A stretch of DNA of 64,000 bases from Paenibacillus pasadenensis DSM 19293 (GCF_000422485.1 NZ_KE383855.1:1-64000), one strand, 5' to 3'. Shown: positions 34,099 through 42,784, counted from the stretch's first letter. Numbers and translations are program-made. The notes: a model not told the origin generated them from the letters alone.

Positions 34099-34866
34099 AT
34101 GCGTGGAAAAGGCAGCGGGAGCATTTCCCTGAAGAATAAATGGATAAAGACAAAATGGCTGCAGTCCAACCGCGACTTGAAGCCGTTTGTTCCGGATACG
34201 AAGCTTTTTGATCGATCCGCGCTTGTCCAAATGACAGGCCGGTATGAACGGGTATATTTCAAGCCTACAACCGGGACAGGCGGCAACTGAATCGCGCGGA
34301 TCGAGAAGGCCCCTTCGAAAACGTTCCGGTTGAAAATCAAGACGAGAACGGTTGCCGTCCGTTCGATGGATGATTTATTCCGCGAATTGAAAAAGACCGC
34401 CCGCGGCAGGAGCTACCTTCTTCAGAAGGGCATCTACCTGAAAACCTCGAACGGCAGGCCGTTCGACTTGCGTACGATGGTACAGAAGTCGAAACGGGGG
34501 AAGTGGGTCGCCACCGCCATATTCGTCAAGCTTGGTCTGAAGAATAAAGTGGTCACGAATTATCATCAAGGAGGACGCCTTGCTCTTGTAAAGCCGACGC
34601 TGCTCCGGGCAGGCTGCACGGCGGCGGAAATCGAGGACTATTTGCGAAGATTGAAGACGCTGGGTCTGAAGACGGCCCGATGCTTTGAAGGGAAAAGCCG
34701 GCGCTTCAAGGAGCTTGGTCTGGATGTGGCTCTCGACCGCAAAGGGCGGCTATGGATTCTGGAGGTCAACACACGTCCAAACTTTTACGGGCTGAAGACG
34801 CTGCCCGATAAAAGCCTGTACAGAACCGTCATTCGCTACGGCGCGGGATACGAAAGAACGAAATGA
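34099..34866 (+). pseudogene. YheC/YheD family protein interrupted by in-frame TGA
   Basis: AAAGGAG precedes ATG 34099. The frame reads to PTTGTGGN and hits TGA at 34288-34290, then resumes in the same frame (IARIEKAPSKTFRLKI ... LDVALDRKGRLWILEVNTRPNFYGL) to 34866. The family has GTGGNGIARI here, so TGA is a one-base change from a Gly codon (GGA). These ATP-grasp-like proteins are linked to spore coats. The second half has an ATG at 34330 but lacks the N-terminus. It is a point-mutated gene, a sequencing error or a readthrough. Confidence 0.75.
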
Positions 34867-34886
34867 GCAGCAGGTAGACAAAGCAT

Positions 34887-34912
34887 AGGGTCATCCTCCA
34901 GAGGATGGCCCT
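34887..34912. terminator. hairpin between convergent genes
   Basis: AGGGTCATCCTC and GAGGATGGCCCT form a 12-bp stem (one mismatch) between the convergent YheC/YheD gene and the cupin gene, touching the cupin stop. The T-tracts are poor on both sides. Confidence 0.45.
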
Positions 34913-35258
34913 ACTCCTGCTGCGTATCCAAGCCGCTCGTAACGGTAGCCGTCTTCTCTACGCAAAGATTGACCGTCCTCTCCTTGGACCAGGTCCGGTG
35001 CATGACGCCTTGCGGAATCGTGAACGACTCGCCTGGCTTCAGGCTCACCGTCTCTCCCTCCAGGTCGATGTAGAGCTCTCCCTCCAGCACGAGGAACAGC
35101 TCATCGCCTTCATCATGCTTATGCCAATGGAACGGCCCGTTCATGACCGCGATGCGCAGCGCATGGTCGTTCACCTCGCTGACCATCCAGTTCTTGTATT
35201 CCGACACGCCTCTCGTCAGCTCAAGCAGGTTGATCTTTTCAAGCTGTCCGGTTTTCAT
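34911..35258 (-). CDS. cupin-domain protein
   Basis: The 115-aa product shows the cupin metal motifs HWHKHDEGDELFLVLEG and PGESFTIPQGVMHR (His/His/Glu and the C-terminal His). It forms a small beta-barrel that can bind a metal and a small ligand. Its substrate cannot be read from sequence. It is 24 bases downstream of the MocR-type gene on the same strand, so it may be co-transcribed. Confidence 0.85.
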   Translation of the reverse strand: MKTGQLEKINLLELTRGVSEYKNWMVSEVNDHALRIAVMNGPFHWHKHDEGDELFLVLEGELYIDLEGETVSLKPGESFTIPQGVMHRTWSKERTVNLCVEKTATVTSGLDTQQE

Positions 35259-35282
35259 TTGCGTTCACCCTTTCGCATGAAG

Positions 35283-36662
35283 TCAGATCCAAGCAATCGC
35301 CGATCGGCCCGGTCCGGTCGGCCTTCCCCGGCTCGCAAGCTCGTCCGCCGTCTGGCCGATGAGCCGGATGCCCTGCTCGATCTGGTGTTCGTTCGTGCGG
35401 ATGATGCTGAGGCGCCAGCTGTTCGAGCTTCCCGTGCCGGGCAGGTAGCAGGGCGTCGTGGGGAAGACGAGCACGTCCTTCTGGCGAAGAGCCGCGGCCA
35501 GCTCCTCTGCACCGGGATGCTCGGGCAGCTCGAGGCAGGCGAAGATGCCGCCTCCGGACGGGCTTAGCCGGAAGCCGCCGCTCAAGTGCCGGCCGCACGC
35601 CTCCTGCAGCGCCATCATCCGGCTGCGATAGCGATCCTTCACCATGGCGGCGTGGCGCTGAAACAATCCGCTGCCCAGGTGGATCTCCAATGCGGCCTGG
35701 GACAGGGCGGCCGTGCTCAGGTCGCTCATCGACTTGTACCTTCGGAACATGGGGACGAATGCCTCCGGCAGCACGGCGGCGCCGAGCCGCAGGCCGGGAA
35801 GCATCGTCTTGGAGAAGCTGCGGATGTAGATGACGCGGCCCGACCGGTCGTAGCTGAAGATTGGATCGGACTTGCGGTCCGTCTCCAGGTCGGCGAGGTA
35901 GTCGTCCTCCACGATGTACACGTCATGCCTGTCCGCCAGGTCGGCGAGGGCCTCTTTTTCGCGGCGGGACAGGCTGGTGCCGAGCGGGTTGTGGTAGCGG
36001 GGAACCGTATAGAAAAAGCGGATAGAATTGCTCCGGAAATGCCGCTCCACTTCCTCCAGGTCAAGGCCGGATTCCGTTCGGGGAATTCCGATCGCGGTCG
36101 CCCCGAGGAGATCCAGCGCCTTCAGCATCCCGGCATAGCAGGGCTGCTCGACCAATATCGTCGATTTCCCGTTCGGAAACGGCATGGACGCAAGCAAGTG
36201 CAGAGCCTGCTGGGAGCCGGAGACGACGCAGATCCGCTCAGGCCCGGCAAAAACCTGGGCGGCGGCCAGATGGCGGGACAGCGCTTCGCGCAGCGAGGGG
36301 AATCCAAACGGATCTCCGTAGGCGAACAGCTGGTCGCCGTACAGCTGCACCGCCCGATTCAGCCCATGCTGCAGCTCCTCGTACGGGATGAGGCCCGGAT
36401 CGGGAGCGGCCGCGGCAAAATCGATCCGTCCTTGCGGCGGATCGTCGGACGGGGAGGAGCGGACGAGGACGTAGTGGCCGCTTTTGGGGACCGAGTAGAT
36501 CAGATGCTCCTTCTCCAATTCGTCGACGGCCCGGATGACGGTGTTCTTGCTGCATGCCCACTGCAGGCTGAGCTCCCGGATGGACGGCAGCTTGGCTCCC
36601 GGCTTGATCGCTCCGCTGTTGATCTGCTGCTTCAGCCCGTCCCTTACCTTCGCATACTTCAT
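35283..36662 (-). CDS. MocR-type regulator (GntR HTH + aminotransferase domain)
   Basis: An N-terminal GntR winged helix (LKQQINSGAIKPGAKLPSIRELSLQW) is followed by a fold-type I PLP aminotransferase domain. The PLP lysine is in IYIRSFSKTMLPGLRLG, and PRYHNPLG is the family's cofactor loop. GGAGGATC precedes ATG 36662; longer upstream frames run into the divergent gene. MocR regulators usually control a divergent neighbour, here the GNAT gene, 111 bases away. Confidence 0.9.
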   Translation of the reverse strand: MKYAKVRDGLKQQINSGAIKPGAKLPSIRELSLQWACSKNTVIRAVDELEKEHLIYSVPKSGHYVLVRSSPSDDPPQGRIDFAAAAPDPGLIPYEELQHGLNRAVQLYGDQLFAYGDPFGFPSLREALSRHLAAAQVFAGPERICVVSGSQQALHLLASMPFPNGKSTILVEQPCYAGMLKALDLLGATAIGIPRTESGLDLEEVERHFRSNSIRFFYTVPRYHNPLGTSLSRREKEALADLADRHDVYIVEDDYLADLETDRKSDPIFSYDRSGRVIYIRSFSKTMLPGLRLGAAVLPEAFVPMFRRYKSMSDLSTAALSQAALEIHLGSGLFQRHAAMVKDRYRSRMMALQEACGRHLSGGFRLSPSGGGIFACLELPEHPGAEELAAALRQKDVLVFPTTPCYLPGTGSSNSWRLSIIRTNEHQIEQGIRLIGQTADELASRGRPTGPGRSAIAWI

Positions 36663-36773
36663 GATCCTCCGCCCCGATCTGTATGGGTATAGAACTGTCC
36701 TAATTCCGTATTCGGCTTCAACTGGAACCATTATACTGAACCCATCTCGATCTTGAACAGGAGGAACTTGTCG

Positions 36774-37190
36774 ATGGAATGGATTCCGGGCGATCTGCCT
36801 TACCGAATGAGCGACCGTACCGAGGAGCTGCAGCCGGACGTGGTTGTCGGCTTGCTGCAGGGCAGCTACTGGGCTGCGGATAGGTCGAAGGAGACGATCC
36901 TGGACAGCTGGCGGGACTCGCTTTGCTTCGGGGTTTACGGCGAGGACGGAGTCCAAGTCGCGTTCATGCGCGTCGTGACCGACGGAGCGACCTTTGCCTG
37001 GCTGTGCGATGTCATCGTCGTCCCGGAGCATCGGGGAAAAGGGCTCGGCAAATGGATGATGTCGGTTCTGATCGGCCATCCTCGCCTTCGCGGCACGGCG
37101 ATTCATCTCGGCACGCGGGACGCGCATGGATTGTATGAGCAATACGGCTTTGAGCGAAGGGAAACGATGGTCCGCCGCGCGGTGCGATAA
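36774..37190 (+). CDS. GNAT-family N-acetyltransferase
   Basis: AGGAGGAACTTGTCG precedes ATG 36774. The 138-aa product has the acetyl-CoA loop VVPEHRGKGLGKWMM and the C-terminal HGLYEQYGFERRE typical of small GNATs that acetylate amines, amino acids or peptides. It is transcribed divergently from the MocR-type gene, which probably regulates it. The gap contains ACTGTCC and ACTGGAACC elements that could be operators. Confidence 0.88.
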   Translation: MEWIPGDLPYRMSDRTEELQPDVVVGLLQGSYWAADRSKETILDSWRDSLCFGVYGEDGVQVAFMRVVTDGATFAWLCDVIVVPEHRGKGLGKWMMSVLIGHPRLRGTAIHLGTRDAHGLYEQYGFERRETMVRRAVR

Positions 37191-37333
37191 GCCGATTAAG
37201 GAGCCGCTCGCCGTTACTTAAACGCTTAGCAAATGAGCAACAAAAGATTCCACAGCCTCGTTTTACAGAATGGATGTCGCTGCCGATAGCGCCTTAATCC
37301 AGACGATATTCCAAATTCAAGGAGGCGAGGCTT

Positions 37334-38245
37334 GTGGGTAAAAAAAGACTTTTAAGCAGCTTAATAGGAGTTGCGATGCTAGCTGCAATGGGAAACAGCG
37401 CATTCGCAGCGGAAGCTCCTCTTCATCTCAACGTCAATGGAACGAAGCTTGCCGATCAAAAGCCGGTCATCATCGACCAATCGATCTTGGTGCCCATTCG
37501 GACGATTTCCCAGCTTCCTGGCTTTCATGTGGATTGGGACAACAAGAGTAAGACGGTATCCGTGACAAATGGAAGCACGCAGGACGTTCTCAAGCTGACC
37601 GTCGGCAAAACGAAGGCTGTTTTAGGGGCCAGCACCGTAACCGTCAGCGTTCCGCCCCGAAACATCGGCAGCTCCGTCTATGTGCCGCTGCGTTTCATTG
37701 CAGAATCGCTGAATGCTTATGCAGCATGGGACGCAGAATCCAGAACCGCCGTCGTATATCCCTTTCCCGCAAGCGAGGAGTACAAAAGCGAGGATCTTGC
37801 CGCCTCCCGGCAGGCCGTTTTGGGATTGCCGAAAATCAGCTTGAAGGACCATTTGGGCTTCACGCCGGATGTTCGTACAACCACGTATTATTTCCCTCAA
37901 AACCAGTCGCAAAAATTCTTCATTCAAGAAGGAGAGTACATCCGCTATTTCGAGGTGGAAAACGGCGCCGCGTGGCAGCGGTGGGAAGGGCAAGCAGGCG
38001 CCAAAAAAGCCGGCGAGCGCGATGCAGTGCCGAATTTAGTTCCAGCCGTAAAAGGCGAATGGGGAAAGCGTCCCGCTTACAGCGGCGCTTATGTTTATTT
38101 CATGCATGAATGGATGGCAGGGGAAGTAAGGTACGGGCTGCTCGATGAGACTGGAGAAGGTACGGAGCTCGGAAGTAAAGAAGGCGTATTCGACCAAGTG
38201 ATAATTTTCCCGATCGATGGCGAAAAGGGAATGGAGTTGAGATGA
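37334..38245 (+). CDS. copper amine oxidase N-terminal (stalk) domain protein
   Basis: A GTG start follows GGAGGCGAGGCTT. Residues 1-26 are a signal peptide (LLSSLIGVAMLAAMGNSAFAA). Two stalk-domain repeats follow: VNGTKL...QSILVPIRTISQLPGFHVDWDN and VPPRNIGSSVYVPLRFIAESLNAYAAWD. These are cell-surface anchoring modules common in Paenibacillus. The C-terminal half (about 130 aa) is not recognised. Probably exported. Confidence 0.85.
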   Translation: MGKKRLLSSLIGVAMLAAMGNSAFAAEAPLHLNVNGTKLADQKPVIIDQSILVPIRTISQLPGFHVDWDNKSKTVSVTNGSTQDVLKLTVGKTKAVLGASTVTVSVPPRNIGSSVYVPLRFIAESLNAYAAWDAESRTAVVYPFPASEEYKSEDLAASRQAVLGLPKISLKDHLGFTPDVRTTTYYFPQNQSQKFFIQEGEYIRYFEVENGAAWQRWEGQAGAKKAGERDAVPNLVPAVKGEWGKRPAYSGAYVYFMHEWMAGEVRYGLLDETGEGTELGSKEGVFDQVIIFPIDGEKGMELR

Positions 38246-38255
38246 ATCAACAAAG

Positions 38256-38305
38256 GACACCTCTAGTCGGGTTCCTCCTCGCGAGGAGAACATGCTGGAG
38301 GTGTC
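38256..38305 (+). terminator. hairpin after the stalk-domain gene
   Basis: GACACCTC (38256-38263) and GAGGTGTC (38298-38305) enclose an inner TTCCTC/GAGGAGAA stem. The T-tract is weak (TTATGGTTT), so it may be a poor terminator. Confidence 0.45.
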
Positions 38306-38327
38306 TTATGGTTTAATCAATCTATTT

Positions 38328-38348
38328 ACATACATACAGTATGTATGT
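38328..38348. promoter_or_regulatory. TetR-type operator: perfect 10+1+10 palindrome
   Basis: ACATACATAC and GTATGTATGT face each other across one A. It sits about 40 bases before the VOC gene and directly controls the VOC/TetR pair by position. The TATGTAT core is typical of operators for this type of repressor. Confidence 0.75.
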
Positions 38349-38386
38349 TAATGTGAAAGCATTCCAAGCCGAAAGGGGCATTTCGC

Positions 38387-38815
38387 ATGAAAGCATCCAG
38401 TTTCTATCCGGTCCTGTTGACGGATCAGGTTCGTTCTACGGCGTCGTTTTACGAGGAGCACTTCGGCTTCCAAAAAGTGTTCGAGGCGGACTGGTACGTC
38501 AGCCTAAAACTGTCCGGCGAGAAAGTTTCGTACGAGCTGGCCGTCCTGGAGGCGCATCCCACGATTCCGGAGCCGTACCGGAACCGTACGAACGGACTCA
38601 TTCTGAACTTCGAAGTGGAGGATGTCGATGCCCAGTACGATCGCCTCATCCGCGATGCCGGGCTGCCGCTGGCGCTCGAGCTCCGGAGCGAGGACTTCGG
38701 CCAGCGGCACTTCATCACATCCGATCCGAACGGCGTGCTGATCGATGTCATCACCGTCATCCCTCCTTCGGACGGATACAGCGAGCAGTATTCCGAACAA
38801 ATTTGGAACGAATAA
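38387..38815 (+). CDS. VOC/glyoxalase-like protein
   Basis: The 142-aa product is a VOC-superfamily protein: [23 protein letters not shown] and the C-terminal [19 protein letters not shown], giving paired beta-alpha-beta modules with a metal or drug site. Members include glyoxalases and bleomycin- or fosfomycin-binding resistance proteins. The substrate is unknown. It lies just after a perfect palindromic operator and before a TetR gene, so it is probably inducible. Confidence 0.85.
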   Translation: MKASSFYPVLLTDQVRSTASFYEEHFGFQKVFEADWYVSLKLSGEKVSYELAVLEAHPTIPEPYRNRTNGLILNFEVEDVDAQYDRLIRDAGLPLALELRSEDFGQRHFITSDPNGVLIDVITVIPPSDGYSEQYSEQIWNE

Positions 38816-38832
38816 TAGAAAGAGGACTGCCT

Positions 38833-39423
38833 GTGAAAAGAAGCAAGGAAGAAGCGGCGGAAACGATCCGCAAGCTGATGGAGGTCGCCCGGAGCCATTT
38901 TGCCGAACATGGCTATGCGGAGGCGGCATTGGAGTCGATCGTGCAAGAGGCGGGCCTGACGCGCGGGGCGGTCTATCATCATTTTCGCAGCAAGAAGGAT
39001 CTGTTCCGGGCGGTGCTCGCCGATGTCCAGCAAGACGTCGCGGAGAGGGTGGAGAGCGAGGCGGCGACCAGCGAGGAGATGGGGGAGCAGCTCTACTTGG
39101 GCTGCCGCGCGTTCATCCTGGCGGCGATCGAGGATCGCAACCGGCGCATCCTGCTGATCGACGGCCCGGCGATCGTGGGCTGGGAAGCATGGAGAGAGAT
39201 GGACCGCCATCATTCCATGCGGCTGCTGAGAGAGCAGCTCGGCCTGATGCAGGAGCACGGCTATGTTCGGCCCATGCCCCTCGACGCTTTGGTCCACTTC
39301 ATTTCGGGCGGCCTGAACGAGACGGCGCTGTGGCTTGCCGGTGCGTCGGTGGAGCCCGACGCCCAGGAGGAGACGATGAAGATGCTCGCATTCCTGCTGG
39401 ATGGACTGAAAAAGCAAAGCTAG
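38833..39423 (+). CDS. TetR-family repressor
   Basis: GTG 38833 follows AGAGGACTGCCT, giving 196 aa. The HTH is clear (IRKLMEVARSHFAEHGYAEAALESIVQEAGLTRGAVYHHFRSKKDLF). The longer open frame upstream overlaps the VOC gene and is not coding. The ligand domain is generic. It starts 17 bases after the VOC gene and probably represses both genes through the palindrome at 38328-38348. Confidence 0.9.
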   Translation: MKRSKEEAAETIRKLMEVARSHFAEHGYAEAALESIVQEAGLTRGAVYHHFRSKKDLFRAVLADVQQDVAERVESEAATSEEMGEQLYLGCRAFILAAIEDRNRRILLIDGPAIVGWEAWREMDRHHSMRLLREQLGLMQEHGYVRPMPLDALVHFISGGLNETALWLAGASVEPDAQEETMKMLAFLLDGLKKQS

Positions 39424-39434
39424 CGCCGATAGGA

Positions 39435-40793
39435 CTACCCTCCCTGCACGAGACCTTCCAGATCCGGCTGCAGCTTTTTGCGCAGCGCATACAGCAGGAT
39501 GGCTCCGACCAGGAATGCGGCCGCATCCGCGAAGACGAGCGACCAGACCACGCCATGGAAGCCATGCAGTCGGTCGGCGAAGTACAGCACGGGAATCAGG
39601 GTAATCCCCTGGATCACGGACATAATAAACGCTGCGGTTCCTTGCGCGGTCGCCTGGAAGATGCCGACGAACAGCGTGGTCAGGCCGGTGATGAACAGCG
39701 ACAGGAACGTCACATGCAGGATGTAGCTGCCCATCTCGATCAGGTGCGGATCGTTCGTGAACCATCCGATCAGGTGGTCGGACACGAGGTAGACGATGAC
39801 GCCGAACGAGGCGGCCAGCGCCAGGATCGTCTTGATCGTGAAGCCGATCGTCTGCTTCATGCGCCCTTTGTTCGCGGCGAATGAGAAGGCGATGAGCGGC
39901 ACGACTCCTTCGCATAACCCCATCAGGATGAACTCGGGAAATTGCAGCAGCCGGGAGGAGATTCCGTAAGCGGCAACGGCCGGGTCGCCGTACTCCACGA
40001 GGTAATGGTTCAGGATGAGCGACATCGCCCCGAGGAAGACGCTCATGATGAAGACGGGAACGCCGATTTTGAATACGTTGGCCAGAATCTTTCGGCTCGC
40101 CTTGAACCAGCGGGCCGAGACGGTGAGGAACCGGCTCTTGACTCCGATATGATAGGCGTAGAACGCGCTCGCGACCCCGTTGGAAACGACGGTGGCGGAC
40201 GCGACGCCGACTACGCCCCAGTCGAGCACGAAGACGGCGATCGCATCGAGCGCGATGTTGACGGCTACGCTCAGCATCATGCCGGCCATCGAGGTGACGG
40301 CCGCCCCCTCGGCGCGCACGATGTTCTCCAGCGTGAAGAACAGGACGACCAGCGGCGAGCCGATCAGCATGACCGTCACATAATCCTTGGTGAATCCGAA
40401 GGAATCCGGCGTCGCCCCGAGGCTATGGACGATCGGATCGATCAGCGGGAGGCCGATCGCCATGACGATCAGACCGAGGACGAGGCTGCTGTAAAAGGCG
40501 AAGGACGAGACCTGCTTCGCCTCGTCATAGCTCCTCTCGCCCAGCAGGCGGGAGATGAAGGTGCCGCTGCCCATCCCGATCAGGTTGCCCAGCGCCATGA
40601 TGATCGCGAACAGCGGCAGCGTCAGCGCGAGCGCGGTCAGCATGGCCGTGTCGCGGAGCGTCCCGAGGAAGTAGGCGTTCAAGATGGAATAGATGACGCT
40701 CATCGACGTGCCGAGCATCATCGGGACGGCGAAGTGGGCGACGGCTTTGGCGATCGGGGCTTTCTCGAAATAGTGAAGGTTTTCTGCATCCAT
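39435..40793 (-). CDS. MATE-family multidrug efflux transporter
   Basis: The product is 452 aa with about twelve hydrophobic segments in two halves. Family features include PMMLGTSMSVIYSILNAYFLG at the N-terminus and the second-half PVFIMSVFLGAMSLILNHYL. It is expected to export drugs using Na+ or H+. It is transcribed divergently from a TetR gene with three similar operators between them, the common layout of an inducible efflux pump. Confidence 0.9.
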   Translation of the reverse strand: MDAENLHYFEKAPIAKAVAHFAVPMMLGTSMSVIYSILNAYFLGTLRDTAMLTALALTLPLFAIIMALGNLIGMGSGTFISRLLGERSYDEAKQVSSFAFYSSLVLGLIVMAIGLPLIDPIVHSLGATPDSFGFTKDYVTVMLIGSPLVVLFFTLENIVRAEGAAVTSMAGMMLSVAVNIALDAIAVFVLDWGVVGVASATVVSNGVASAFYAYHIGVKSRFLTVSARWFKASRKILANVFKIGVPVFIMSVFLGAMSLILNHYLVEYGDPAVAAYGISSRLLQFPEFILMGLCEGVVPLIAFSFAANKGRMKQTIGFTIKTILALAASFGVIVYLVSDHLIGWFTNDPHLIEMGSYILHVTFLSLFITGLTTLFVGIFQATAQGTAAFIMSVIQGITLIPVLYFADRLHGFHGVVWSLVFADAAAFLVGAILLYALRKKLQPDLEGLVQGG

Positions 40794-40833
40794 GCGGATC
40801 CCGGCTTTCTAGGTTTATTTTTTTGAGATCAAT

Positions 40834-40915
40834 CTAACGGCGTTAGGTTGTGCCTTACAGTGTTAGATGATATCATGGCCTTATGAACCTGTAAAGCATA
40901 AACTTACACCGTTAG
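40834..40915. promoter_or_regulatory. three 13-bp operators between MATE and TetR
   Basis: CTAACGGCGTTAG (40834-40846), CTTACAGTGTTAG (40854-40866) and CTTACACCGTTAG (40903-40915) follow one pattern, CTwAC...GTTAG. They fill the divergent promoter region, as expected for a TetR dimer controlling both genes. Confidence 0.75.
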
Positions 40916-40933
40916 ATAAAAGGCGGGTGCCAG

Positions 40934-41617
40934 ATGAAAAAGCAGCAGCCTTCGATTTCGGAGGACAAGATTCTCGGGGCTTCTTGGGAGCTTCTCGGCG
41001 AGGAGGGCATCGAGAAGTTCAGCATGAGGCGGCTGGCCGAGCGGCTGGGCATTCAGGCGCCCTCGCTCTACTGGCATTTCAAGAGCAAGCAGCAGCTGTA
41101 CCAGCGCCTGGCCAACCAGGTGTCGAAACGGATTCTGGAGGAGTTCCGCTCGGACGGGGACTGGAAGGAGCAGCTGGCGGCGCTGGCCGCCACGGTGCGG
41201 AGCGTGCTCGGCCGCTATCCCTGCTCGACGCAGCTCATGATGATGACGCTGCCCCACGAGCCGGACATCATCCGGTTCACCAACCGCATGCTGCTCTGCG
41301 TGGAAGAGACGCCGCTGGAGCAGGAGCAGAAGATGCAGGTCGTCACGACGCTGGTGAACTACGTCTTCTACTTCGTCCTGGACGACTATCAGCATGAGCG
41401 CAACGTCTCCGCCATCCTGAAGGACAAGGGAGCCGCTCCGGGCGACGAGATGGTCCGCCTGCTCGACTCCATGAACGATGCGGAAGCGGGACTGTTCCGA
41501 CGGATGTTCACGAACGGGCTGTTCGAGCTGATGGGGACCGACCGCGCGTTCGAGTTCGGAGTGAAGCTCATTTTGCTCGGGATCGAGCAAGTCATGGAAG
41601 AGCAGGCGAAGCCATGA
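40934..41617 (+). CDS. TetR-family repressor (TetR C-terminal type)
   Basis: The 227-aa product has the N-terminal HTH ILGASWELLGEEGIEKFSMRRLAERLGIQAPSLYWHFKSK, close to the tetracycline repressor class, and a matching ligand domain. AAAAGGCGGGTG precedes the ATG. It should repress itself and the divergent MATE pump through the three CTwAC...GTTAG sites, and be released by a pumped compound. Confidence 0.9.
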   Translation: MKKQQPSISEDKILGASWELLGEEGIEKFSMRRLAERLGIQAPSLYWHFKSKQQLYQRLANQVSKRILEEFRSDGDWKEQLAALAATVRSVLGRYPCSTQLMMMTLPHEPDIIRFTNRMLLCVEETPLEQEQKMQVVTTLVNYVFYFVLDDYQHERNVSAILKDKGAAPGDEMVRLLDSMNDAEAGLFRRMFTNGLFELMGTDRAFEFGVKLILLGIEQVMEEQAKP

Positions 41618-41766
41618 AGGCCGCATCCGGCAGGATCGACAAGCAACTGCGGCTGCGCGGCGAGCTGGTCGAGTGGATCGAGGCGATGCGCGAGTCGAGA
41701 AGACCGCGTTCATGGAGCCAGGCGGACCCGGAGGAAGCGGGACATGCGCGGAAGAAGCGGGTATAA
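41614..41766 (+). CDS. short open frame coupled to TetR
   Basis: ATG 41614 overlaps the TetR stop (ATGA). The 50-aa frame (MKAASGRIDKQLRLRGELVEW...) is arginine-rich and ends RKKRV at TAA 41764-41766. The coupling supports translation, but no family is recognised and a spacer with chance coding is possible. The end overlaps a candidate promoter (GGGACA-17-TATAAT) for the GIY-YIG gene. Confidence 0.3.
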   Translation: MKAASGRIDKQLRLRGELVEWIEAMRESRRPRSWSQADPEEAGHARKKRV

Positions 41767-41813
41767 TAGCAGAAGGGCAAGCGGCACAGGCCCAGCAGAA
41801 GGAGCGAGCGCGC

Positions 41814-42170
41814 ATGATCCAAATTACCATTCCAAAGCCAGACGTGACCCTATACAAGGAAAAGGATCCTCAGTCCAGCCATATTTACGGGTTTACGGAT
41901 TTCCATCGGATCACCAGGGAAGAAGGCGGAATCTTCCTGTTCTACAACGACAAGGACGAGCTGCTGTTCGTCGGCAAGGCGCGGAAGCTGCGCCCCCGCA
42001 TCAAGAAGCATTTCGAGGATGCTTCGTCCGTCATGAAGAACCATCGCAGCGAGGTCGCCAAGATCGAGGTGTGCCTGATCGAGGAGCCCATGCACCGGGA
42101 AATCTACGAGACGTACCTCATCAACCAGCTCAAGGCCAAGTACAACATCGAAAAGGTGTTCTATAAATAA
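41814..42170 (+). CDS. GIY-YIG-like nuclease domain protein
   Basis: GAAGGAGCGAGCGCGC precedes ATG 41814, so the longer frame is not used. The 118-aa product shows a GIY-YIG-type pattern: IYGFTDFHRITREEGGIFLFYNDKDELLFVGKARKLRPRIKKHF and EIYETYLINQLKAKYN, with Arg in the second helix and Glu near the end. The classical GIY/YIG triplets are altered (GIF..FVG). It could be a small structure-specific nuclease or a non-catalytic relative. Confidence 0.75.
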   Translation: MIQITIPKPDVTLYKEKDPQSSHIYGFTDFHRITREEGGIFLFYNDKDELLFVGKARKLRPRIKKHFEDASSVMKNHRSEVAKIEVCLIEEPMHREIYETYLINQLKAKYNIEKVFYK

Positions 42171-42182
42171 GGACGGCAAAAA

Positions 42183-42215
42183 GGAAGGCCCCCCTCGGAG
42201 GGGGGCCTTCCACCG
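42183..42215 (+). terminator. terminator of the GIY-YIG gene
   Basis: GGAAGGCCCCC and GGGGGCCTTCC form a long GC stem. It is preceded by GGACGGCAAAAA, as is the terminator at 60016. Confidence 0.8.
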
Positions 42216-42339
42216 TTTTGCTGATTTTCAGCAAGCGCTTCGTTCATGTCAGGCTGCAGTGGATGACGGGCACGGGCCATGTCCCCGTAGCGGACCTGCG
42301 GCTCCCAGACAGCCATGCGGCCATGGATGAAAGTTTTTG

Positions 42340-42367
42340 TTTACATGTGCACACGGATGCATATAAT
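42340..42367 (+). promoter_or_regulatory. arsR-type promoter with operator in its spacer
   Basis: TTTACA (42340-42345), a 16-base spacer, and TATAAT (42362-42367). The spacer 42346-42361 is exactly the operator TGTGCACACGGATGCA, whose reverse complement recurs at 42745-42760 (14 of 16 bases). Confidence 0.7.
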
Positions 42368-42386
42368 TAAGGCAGGCGGTGAGAGG

Positions 42387-42719
42387 ATGGGACTTGGCCA
42401 CGATCCGAGCAGGTGCAAGAAGCTGATTGAAGACAATATCGATATTGAATTCTACCGAGCCGTTTTCGACCCGGTCCGAAGCGAGCTGCTGGTCTTCCTC
42501 TCCATCTACGGGGAGATGGCCATCGGGCAGATCGCCGAGCACTTTCCCCAGAACCGGTCCGTCATCTCTCGCCATCTGGACTACATGAACCGGTTCGATA
42601 TCGTGCAGAGAAGGAAGGAAGGCCGGGAAATCTACTACAAAGCCAACCAGCACGTTGTCGTAGACAAGTTCGAGAAGACGGCGAGCAACATGAAAGCACT
42701 CCTGAACCTGCAGTCCTAG
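42387..42719 (+). CDS. ArsR-family winged-helix regulator
   Basis: The ATG at 42387 follows GGCGGTGAGAGG, giving 110 aa. A winged HTH reads FDPVRSELLVFLSIYGEMAIGQIAEHFPQNRSVISRHLDYM...RRKEGREIYYKAN. Cys residues are few, so metal sensing is not obvious. Its own promoter spacer and the region before the MFS gene carry the same 16-mer, so it should repress itself and the pump. Confidence 0.88.
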   Translation: MGLGHDPSRCKKLIEDNIDIEFYRAVFDPVRSELLVFLSIYGEMAIGQIAEHFPQNRSVISRHLDYMNRFDIVQRRKEGREIYYKANQHVVVDKFEKTASNMKALLNLQS

Positions 42720-42744
42720 GGTGCTTTTCTTTTTGATCAATAGG

Positions 42745-42760
42745 TGCATATGTGTGCACA
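42745..42760 (+). promoter_or_regulatory. ArsR operator before the MFS pump gene
   Basis: TGCATATGTGTGCACA, the near-identical inverse copy of the site at 42346-42361. Confidence 0.65.
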
Positions 42761-42784
42761 AAAACATGAAAAGAGGGACAACGA

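Noticed and set aside
35586-36692. 368-codon plus-strand open frame
   Set aside because: It is a GC-rich shadow of the MocR-type gene, which has complete domains on the opposite strand.
38449-39915. 488-codon minus-strand open frame
   Set aside because: Arginine-rich shadow across the VOC, TetR and MATE genes, all of which have family motifs.
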